Source: Udeniomyces pyricola
Lineage: Eukaryota; Basidiomycota; Tremellomycetes; Cystofilobasidiales; Mrakiaceae
DNA length: 64,000 nucleotides
Reading direction: 5' to 3'
NCBI GenBank assembly: GCA_039545295.1
Contig: BCIK01000023.1
Span: forward strand, 62,001 to 126,000
Made by a program: the position numbers and the translations under genes. The notes beneath the pieces are model-generated. The model was not told the origin of the DNA. It searched no databases and worked only from the letters and a program-made list of their open reading frames with translations. Shown one piece after another: positions 56,682-64,000 of the stretch (positions are counted from its first letter, which is position 1; each line of letters starts with the position of its first letter).

Positions 56682-59091
56682 ATGGCATCTTCGTTCTTCC
56701 AATCCCATTCCCAAAGTATTGGCCTTGACGCGTCCCCTCCTTCTTCCCTCCTGTCCACTACCCTCTCCACAACACGTTCCTTGATCCTCCTCCAGCTTCT
56801 CTCTCGACTCATCACGTTCTCCCTCAACCATGCGCTCCTCACCTTCGCCTCACCCGAGGTCTTTGGCACGGCCGCCATCCAATTCGATCTTATCGGCTCG
56901 ACACTTCTCTTCCTCAGCAGGGAAGGCGTGAGGGGTGCTTTGCTCAGATCAAATCCGTCGTCCAAGCGGCCAGAGAGCTCTGCTGTTACATCAGACGTAC
57001 TTGAACATGATGGTATTCCGTTGAAGGTCGATGGATTCAAGGAGGATCAAGAGTTACCACCACGGACACAAGGCGGCAACGATAACAGCAACGACGGCCA
57101 ACAAGCCCTCAATCTTTCCCTCGTGCCCCTTCCACTCTTCCTAATCCTTGTACTCCTCATCATCCCCGTATACATCCATGTCGCTCCCTCATCAACGGTT
57201 CAACAACCCTACTTCTACCTATCGCTCTTCTTGCACGTCGCCTCCAACCTTTTGGAGCTCCTTTCGGAGCCCTTCCACATCCGTCTCCAAACGAGCCTTC
57301 GACTTCGCCCGAGAGTCCAAGCCGAAGGAGCCGGAGTCATCCTTCGAGCGATCACGACCCTTGCAGTTGTCGCTTTCGGCGGGACCGAGACGGCACTCTT
57401 GGCCTTTGGCGTCGGTCAGGTCGTTTATGGGTTGACACTGCTTGGGCGGTTTGGTTGGGAGTTTGGGACCGGAGCGTGGTTCATGTGGATCCCTCGGGGA
57501 AACGATGGAAAGTCGTTGCTTTCTCCAAAGTAAGATACTCTTTACATATCTGAGGGACCGCTGACGACTGGAGGTATTCAAGCCATTTAATGGCACACAC
57601 ACAGAAACATTTTGGCTTGTCTAAATACATGTCTTTCTCTTCTACCCCGCACATAACCTTCTGCCCTCCTATCTCCCTTTGCCTCCTGATAATCCTCTAG
57701 AGGCTTCCTTTCATCATCTTTCGTGAACCCGCAAGCACTTTCCCTCGCCCGATCCATGACCATGCAATCCGTTTTCAAGCACTTCCTCACCGAAGGCGAC
57801 CGAATCCTTGTCTCTCAAATCTCGCCTCTCAAAGATCAAGGCGGTTATGCTCTCGCCACCAATTATGGTTAGTCGCACTGGCAAGAGAAGAAGGCTATTA
57901 AACACACCTTCATATACATCTATATACATCTATATATATAGAAATCCACACTTTTGCTCTTTCTTGGAGTCTTTTGACCTTGTTTTGTGCACCATGAGAT
58001 GAAACGATCCGCTCCTCGTGCGGCTGGTCGACCCGACGGAACCGCACAGTCTAACTCGTCTTGTATCTTAATTCTAATTACCCGGAACGTTCATCTCCCC
58101 ATGTGTACGGATGATCCCTCAACCTTCAGGCTCGCTCGTCGCCCGTATCGTCTTTCAACCGATGGAAGAAACCGCTCGGCTTTATTTCGCACGTACCCCG
58201 TTAGACGAAGACACCAACCACCAACCTACATCTTCACCTTCACCTTCCCCCAACGACCAGCTTCCTCCTAAGGTCTCACTCGCCATGACCTTGACGATCC
58301 TCCTCCGTCTCTCGACCCATCTTCTCCTGCTATTACCGACGTTGGTCCCACCTTATATCCCAACCCTTCTTTCCTTCCTCCTCCCTTCCCATTCTTGGTC
58401 CCCAACGCGCCTCCAAACTCCACTCAAGATTCTCTCCCTCTACACCCTCTATCTCCCTCTTCTCTCCCTCAACGGTCTGCTCGAAGCCTTTTTCGCATCG
58501 ACCGCAAGGGGCGCCGAAGACCTCGTGAGGCAAAGCCGAGCTATGGTTGGATGGACGCTTGGGTTTGGGGTGTTCGTTTGGGGTTGGACGAGATGGATCG
58601 GCGAACCAGAACAAGGATTGGTCATTGGAAATTGCTTGGCGATGGTCTGTAGGATCGCTTGGACGTTGCGATACGCTAAGAAGAGGTTGGCATCATCGTC
58701 CACCACGACGTCATTATCGTCCAGCGATGGAGACGCAAAAAGTAGCAACACCAGCAGTAGCAGCAGTAGCAGCGGCAGCAGCAGTACCGTGCTCTCCATT
58801 TGGGATCTCATTCCAGCCAAGACTTCCGTTGTGGCCTGTCTCCTTGCGGGGTGGATTGCGAGGTGGAGTCAAAGAAAGATAGTGCTTGAAGCGAGAACAA
58901 GGATGGTCCCCGAAGGGTCGAGGCCACCTTGGAAAGCTGTAGGCTATCATTTTGCCGTAGGTGCAACTCTGGGCATCGGTTGTTTGGTCGTCTTGTACGT
59001 GCACATATATATTTATCCCGGCAAGAATATCGTAGTGGGAAAGACGTCGGGGGAGATGACTGTAGTTGAGTATAAACTGGCAGACTGCTAA
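56682..59091 (+). CDS. RFT1: RFT1, Man5GlcNAc2-PP-dolichol translocation protein
   Basis: Exons 56682..57529, 57701..57867 and 58130..59091 give 658 residues. Rft1 is a polytopic ER protein of the N-glycosylation pathway, needed for lipid-linked oligosaccharide to reach the lumen. The N-terminal block LLSRLITFSLNHALL with FGTAAIQFDLIGSTLLFLSR, the middle FLTEGDRILVSQISPLKDQG, and SLVARIVFQPMEETARLYFA are strongly diagnostic. At least ten hydrophobic segments are visible. The protein is longer than human RFT1 (541) because of two hydrophilic Ser-rich inserts in loops (about residues 90-135 and in exon 3 near LASSSTTTSLSSSD). The start at 56682 is the first ATG in frame; the upstream frame has a stop just before it. 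OST3 follows 455 bp downstream in the same direction. Confidence 0.95.
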
Positions 59092-59546
59092 TTTATTTTG
59101 TCGTTCCCCCTTTGTTGTTGGTGTTGGTGTTGGCATTGTGTTCGGACCTTTTTTTTTTTTTTTTTTCGTCTCTGGTTTCGCATTCGATAGTTTCTTGGCG
59201 GAACGAGCCAACTTTCGGAGGGTTTCGAGCTTGCTCAAGAAGAAGCGGGATTGAGACCAGATCAAACTTGACTTGCATGCATCTGGATCATGACACCGAG
59301 TGAATGAGCAAAGCGATGAAAAGGAGAAGAGATTCAAGGGGACGTTGACGATATCTGGATGATGAATTTGGATGAAACCCATAATATTAGACATCTCAAA
59401 GCACGCAGAAAGCAAATGGTTGGACAGACGGGCGAGAGCGCAGCTGCTCAGATTCGTGCCGACGCATTGTGATCATGAAGACCTCTCCACATCCATCTCC
59501 CCCTTCAGCTCCCCCTCATTCCCACCTGGCATCCTTCTCTCCCACG
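59092..59546. other. Intergenic between RFT1 and OST3
   Basis: 455 bp with a T18 tract near 59150 and the OST3 leader. No gene seen. Confidence 0.5.
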
Positions 59547-61930
59547 ATGCTTGTCCTCCCCTTCCTCCTCCCTCTCCTTCCAACCTTGACCCTCGCTCTC
59601 TCTCACAAAGCCCAACGATTCGCCACCAAAGCCGCCTCGTCGCCCTCCAACGTCCTCAAGCTCACCTCGGAGAGCTTCGATGACCTCGTTGGCGATCGCG
59701 AGAGGGATTGGAGTGTCTCTGTTGTCTTGACCGCGATGGACCCGGGTTACAAGGTGCGAGGAGATCATATAGTTGCCCGTACTGTCCTTTTGCTGATGCT
59801 GTCGAGATTGAAAACGACCATCGTGCCAACACCAAAACATGATGAAGGATTGCCATTGCATGAAAGGAGTCTCAAGGCAACAAGGGGAAAAGGATCACAC
59901 CAACATCGACTTCTTGATCTACAGCGATGTACTCACACCCTCTTGTCTCTCTTCATCTTCCCACTCAGTGTGCTCCTTGCCAGTCAGTCCCCATCTAACT
60001 TCCTTTTACGTTCTTTTTCCTCATCACGACGCGAAGCTGACCCTTTACTTACGTCGCCTCTCCGCTCGTCCAGTGAATTCGACCCTTCGTTTAAAGCCGT
60101 TGCCTCCTCCTGGGGCCGTCTTCCCAAGGAGACTCGGGCAAACCATATCTTTGCCTCTTTGGATTTCGCAGATGGCCAGGCAATCTACAAGAGGGTAAGT
60201 CGAAGGGTTTGGTGGGTTGGGATGAGGAGGGACGGAGGAGGGAAGCTCAGTACAGCGAGAAAGGCTGCGGAGAAGGGAATCGCCTACTTGTCCCATCTTG
60301 TCTACCTCCCTGCCTCTCCTCTTCCATTTCTCTCCGTCCCGATGGATGACTCAATTTGACACTCTGGGAGGAAAGCAGACGGCCCAATATATCATCTATT
60401 GATCGAACTCTAACGCTCTTTCCTTCTCTCGCACTCTTCATCTTCGCAGATGGGTCTGAGCTCCGCTCCGACTGTCTTGTTCTACCCCGCCATGAACTCG
60501 CCCGACGGCAACAGTTCGGGAGAGAAACAAAAATTGCCTCAGGTCGTCTCATATGACATCAACAGAAAGTGCGTATCGTTGGGCTTTCTCTCATTCTCTT
60601 CCCCATTTTGTTCTTCCCACATCAACGACCAACAGATCGACATCTTTCTTTTTTCTTGCCTTGCTTTTCGAAATCTAGTGGCTTCACACCTATTCCTCTT
60701 GTCAACTTTATCAAGGCCCAGCTCAAGACCGACTTTGAGCTCTACAAGCCGAAACCTTGGGGTCTCATCATTGCTACACCTCCTCTGTTAGTGTCTATCC
60801 ATTTCCTCCCCCTCTCCCTTCACGTCTCTCTCTAAGGCTCTATCTCATCCGAGTATTCGACTGAACAAAAAAAAAAACCGTCCATTTCGCATATCCGGCT
60901 ATCTCGTTGAGCCGTTCAGTATCATCCTGAGTCTCTACACGCTCTACACCCTCCGACAATCTCTTCTCCCGTTCGTTCAATCCAAACACCTCTGGACCGT
61001 CCTCACGCTCCTCACCATCCTTACCTTCACCTCGGGCCACATGTGGAACAAGATCAAAGGCGCACCGTACAACGTCGTCAACCGAGAGGGTCGCTTGGAG
61101 TGGTTGGCCGGCGGGTTCTCGAATCAGTATGGGATGGAAAGTCAGGTTGTCGGCGCGATTTGTACGTCGCAATCGTTTGTTTTGTCTTTGTTGCTGTTGT
61201 TGTTCTTTCTGTCTATGCGCATGGTTCTGTGAGGGGCTGATGACAAGGTATGAAGACTTACAACTAACCTTGAACAACCCTTTTCCTTTCTTACGCCTCC
61301 GGGTGTCTTTCGACCCCCTCCCCCCCCACCTCTACCCCTATGTCTTTCTCTTTTTCTATTTTTCCTTGTGTGTGTCAAAAAAAAAAAAAAAAAAAAAAAA
61401 AAGACGGCACGCTCGCTTTCTCCCTCGTCGCTCTGACGTCGTTCGTGCCGTCGATTCGGGATCCGAACCGACAACGGATCGGCGTCATCGTTTGGACGGC
61501 TATCCTCGTGCTCGTGTTTTCGGTCTTGATGAGCGTGTTTAGGATGAAGAATGGAGGTTCGTTCCTTGAGGTTCCTTCTTTTTTTTTGCTGTCCTTTGGT
61601 TTGGCGGTTGAGATCTCCAAGAGGAGAGGAGGCGGAAGCCGGAGAAGGGGAGAAACCCAACAAAAACCCCGGTTTCCTCTCCTTTCGTTTTCTGTTTTTG
61701 GTTCCTTGTTTCTTCTTCTGCTTGATATGTTTATATGTGTGAGGGTACGACACCATCCATCCCATCCTAACCTCCTCTTTTCCCCTTCCAAACGCGTCTT
61801 CTTTTCCAACATCCCCCCTTTCCCCCCCCCCTTTTTCATTCCCTTATCAACACCCGATCCCGCCTCTTCTTCTCTCCTGTCTCTCTTCTCTTCCACGCAC
61901 ACAGGTTACCCCTTCCGACTCCTCTTCTAG
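59547..61930 (+). CDS. OST3: Oligosaccharyltransferase subunit Ost3/Ost6
   Basis: Exons 59547..59753, 59969..59982, 60074..60194, 60450..60568, 60679..60786, 60920..61161, 61404..61556 and 61905..61930 give about 329 residues. The product is the thioredoxin-like oxidoreductase subunit of the ER oligosaccharyltransferase. A signal peptide (MLVLPFLLPLLPTLTLALS) precedes a luminal thioredoxin domain with the redox motif CAPC, four membrane helices, the loop SGHMWNKIKGAPYN, and the family's C-terminal GYPFRLLF. Exon 2 is a 14-nt micro-exon that encodes CAPC. The intron before exon 7 ends in 26 A plus G. The start of exon 6 is uncertain: the frame stays open upstream (RPFRISGYLVEPF), so real exon 6 may begin earlier. 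An upstream ATG at 59475 would bury the signal peptide. Confidence 0.93.
59969..59982 (+). other. 14-nt micro-exon encoding the Ost3 CAPC motif
   Basis: Preceded by CCCACTCAG and followed by GTCAGT. It reads TGT GCT CCT TGC CA, placing CAPC exactly where the redox site belongs (YK-CAPC-HEFDPSF). Its loss would shift the frame. Confidence 0.85.
61377..61402. repeat. A26 tract abutting an OST3 splice acceptor
   Basis: 26 consecutive A, then the G that completes the only AG compatible with the downstream exon of OST3. Confidence 0.9.
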
Positions 61931-62990
61931 AAAGAGGAAAAAAGAAGGAAAGAATCAGAAGGAAAAAAAAACCATTGCACGAAGAAAAAAAAAATCGAGC
62001 TGAGCCGAGTCGAATCGAGTCGAAAAGAAAAGCAACCCACTCCCCTTCCCTTTCCACCCTCGGCCGGAGGATGTAGTTCATCAAGGAATAAAACAACACC
62101 CCCCAATCAGGAGAGACAGAACGCGAACGAGGACGGCAGAGGTTAGGAGATGAAGGGGGGGGGTGGGTTTGGAAGATCCACTTCAACAACCTAGAAAAAA
62201 AAAGGGGGGGGGGGGATTGAAGGGAAGCAAATATGATGGATAATGATGTTTGTTTTTTTCGCGTTTTAATGGATGCATCCCTGACGATCTTGAGCTTAGC
62301 GAATTCAATGTTCTCAGGGTACGTAAACAACGTAGAACAAGCATGGCGGGGAACGAAATGGAATTGCGTGAGAATCTCATGTATGTATGTATGTATGTAT
62401 TTATGTATTTATGCAAATGCAAGCTTTGAATGAGAACGATTACGGGAAGTAGGTCGGGTAATTAATCAATTATGGCAGTTGGTATGGATACAATGTCGGA
62501 AAAGGATGATTTCTGCAGGAAGACGTCGAAGGGTCGATCGAAAGCCAGGGTAGAAACACTAGCGAGATAGTAATAAGCTACATAGCTAGGTACCGGAACC
62601 AATGGAACAGGATTAGGAAGTGAAGGTGAGCCGGTCAGAGGAAAGAGAGAGAGAGAGAGATCAGGTGGGAAGGCCGGAGGCGTTGTTCGCAGATCAAACA
62701 ATGTAATATTGCACATGGATGCGTACACCAAAGGAACGCCGGCCTGGACCTGCGTCTAGTCTACCAACCTCCATCTTCATCCTCTCTCTTCATCCTCCCC
62801 CCCCCCCCCGCTTCACTCTTCACCCTTGTCCAGCGCTAGCCTGGTTCACTCCCTATACCTCTCTTCCACCACCATTCCCCTTCTACACTTTTGTTTCTCC
62901 GACTTCTCCGACGAAACCTTAAATCCATACACACCGTCGCCGTCCCTTCTTCTATGACTCTCCATTCCCTCAGACCCCATCACACTCCCT
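61931..62990. other. Convergent 3' region, no gene seen
   Basis: 1.06 kb between the OST3 stop and the stop of the secreted protein gene. It contains A and G tracts (61965-61995, 62150-62215), a GTAT repeat and CT-rich segments. Confidence 0.5.
62379..62414. repeat. (GTAT)n / (TTAT)n tetranucleotide repeat
   Basis: About five GTAT units grading into TTAT units in the OST3 3' flank. Confidence 0.85.
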
Positions 62991-63846
62991 CTAGACAATC
63001 GTCAGGGCCACCATTCCGACAAACCCAGCACCAGCCATCACCGTTCCCAACGACGTCCATGACCCCCCCATCTGTTTCTCTCCCGCACTCGTGGATCCCG
63101 CCGAAGCCGTCGCGCTCGCACCATTTCCCGAGGAGAACGGGAACGAGGCGGTGTTGGTAGACGAGGCCGAGGTCGACGTGGCTACTGCTGCTGCTGATGT
63201 GCTCAACGACGAAGCCGAAGCAGAAGAGACAGAGGCAGAAGACAGGGTAGAGGATGCGGATAGAGACGCAGAGACAGAAGAGAGCGAGGAGGACGTGGAA
63301 TTGCTGCTTGTCGGATAAGTCGTGTTCGAGGACGGCACAGTCACTGTCACGTTGGGTAGGACAATTGGCGGAGACGCAGAGAGGCAAGTTTGACGATAGG
63401 CTTTGAACAGGGTGAACAGAATGAAACGGGTGAGACGTGAACGAATGAAAGAAGAGGGAATACAACAGCAAGAGTCACATGTCAGAAGAATGAGGCGGGG
63501 AAATCCGCGGTTCTTCCCCACGGGCAGGAAGGGACTGCGGCAAAGAACGAAGAGACACGTCAACAAAGACAAGTCGAAGCAAGGTGATCTCACCTTCAAT
63601 GCTGGATTGATACGACGCGATAGACGCGTTCACGTTAGACGGGTTCGTCGCTTGAAGCGTACACTCCGAGCAGTTCAAGACTGAGAGTAAAAGAGGAGAG
63701 GGTACAGAGGAGAGCGGTTCAGCAAGATCCGCAGGATGCAGCAGTCGAAGGGGAAAAAGGTAAGACTTGTTGAAGTCTATGATCAGGCGAGACCCACATG
63801 AATCAAGAATGCTCTCGTTGCACAAACAAGTCGTGTTGGGACATGA
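62991..63846 (-). CDS. Secreted Cys-rich, Ser/Thr-rich, probably GPI-anchored protein (5' end missing)
   Basis: Three exons are visible: 63798..63846, 63594..63680 and 62991..63400, all joined in phase 1; the first exon(s) with the signal peptide should lie right of the window. The start of the visible part carries a Cys-rich pattern: SCPNTTCLCNESILDSFLNC, then SECTLQATNPSNVNASI and AYRQTCLS. A stretch of about 100 Ser/Ala/Thr residues follows, and the C-terminus ends in a hydrophobic tail (LGTVMAGAGFVGMVALTIV) after a small-residue region, as in GPI-anchored cell-surface proteins. The pattern resembles a common fungal family of small Cys-rich surface proteins, but the spacing is not a clear CFEM domain. 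The role is unknown. Confidence 0.75.
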
Positions 63847-64000
63847 CTGAATGTGACAAGAGAACGAAAGGGGAAGTCGAGTCACATGTAGGGGGTCAAA
63901 GGGGGGAGAATAGGGGGGGGAGGAGGAGCAAGGCAAAAAGGTAGGGGCGAGGGAAAAGAAAGAAGGGGCGAGACAGGGGTGAGAATACGCGTCAACTCGA

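Noticed and set aside
1..64000. CRISPR arrays, insertion sequences, retroelement proteins or viral genes
   Set aside because: No spaced direct repeats, terminal repeats, integrase, reverse transcriptase or transposase motifs were seen on either strand.

Overview
The window is nuclear DNA of an intron-rich fungus, most likely a basidiomycete. Almost every gene splits into many small GT-AG exons, CT-rich leaders precede start codons, and the gene set (eIF3a, a Nup192/205-type nucleoporin, Rft1, Ost3, a PSD2-type phosphatidylserine decarboxylase, Trm7, MPC2) is fungal. Gene models below were built by hand from splice sites and reading-frame continuity, with no transcript or homology search, so exon ends are predictions.

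Layout, left to right: a 5' fragment of a putative DDHD-type phospholipase (-); a small DUF4536/DMAC1-like two-helix membrane protein (-); eIF3a (-), head to head with the mitochondrial pyruvate carrier MPC2 (+); a 1.9 kb gap; a 921-residue low-complexity protein of unknown role (+); a 17-exon cytochrome P450 (-); a 2.7 kb gene-poor stretch; a polyQ-containing bZIP factor (+); a palmitoyl-protein thioesterase (+); a 2,176-residue Nup192/Nup205-type nucleoporin (+); a 1,019-residue Ser/Pro-rich unknown (-); a mitochondrial-type asparaginyl-tRNA synthetase (-), divergent from the tRNA 2'-O-methyltransferase Trm7 (+); an ExoIII/APE1-type AP endonuclease (-); a poorly resolved stretch with a weak gene candidate and a 32-bp perfect palindrome; a PSD2-type phosphatidylserine decarboxylase (-), divergent from RFT1 (+); OST3 (+), the next N-glycosylation gene; and the 3' part of a Ser/Thr-rich, probably GPI-anchored secreted protein (-), cut by the right edge.

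The genes are mainly housekeeping. Three neighbourhoods share a theme: mitochondrial AsnRS with Trm7 (tRNA function, 286 bp between start codons), RFT1 with OST3 (N-glycosylation in the ER), and eIF3a with MPC2 (a shared upstream region). I found no novel defence, mobile or biosynthetic system. The most notable observations concern gene structure: micro-exons of 7, 10, 12, 12, 14 and 17 nt, one carrying the whole CxxC motif of Ost3; a run of 26 A directly before a splice acceptor; and a Glu at the expected catalytic Asp position of the thioesterase.
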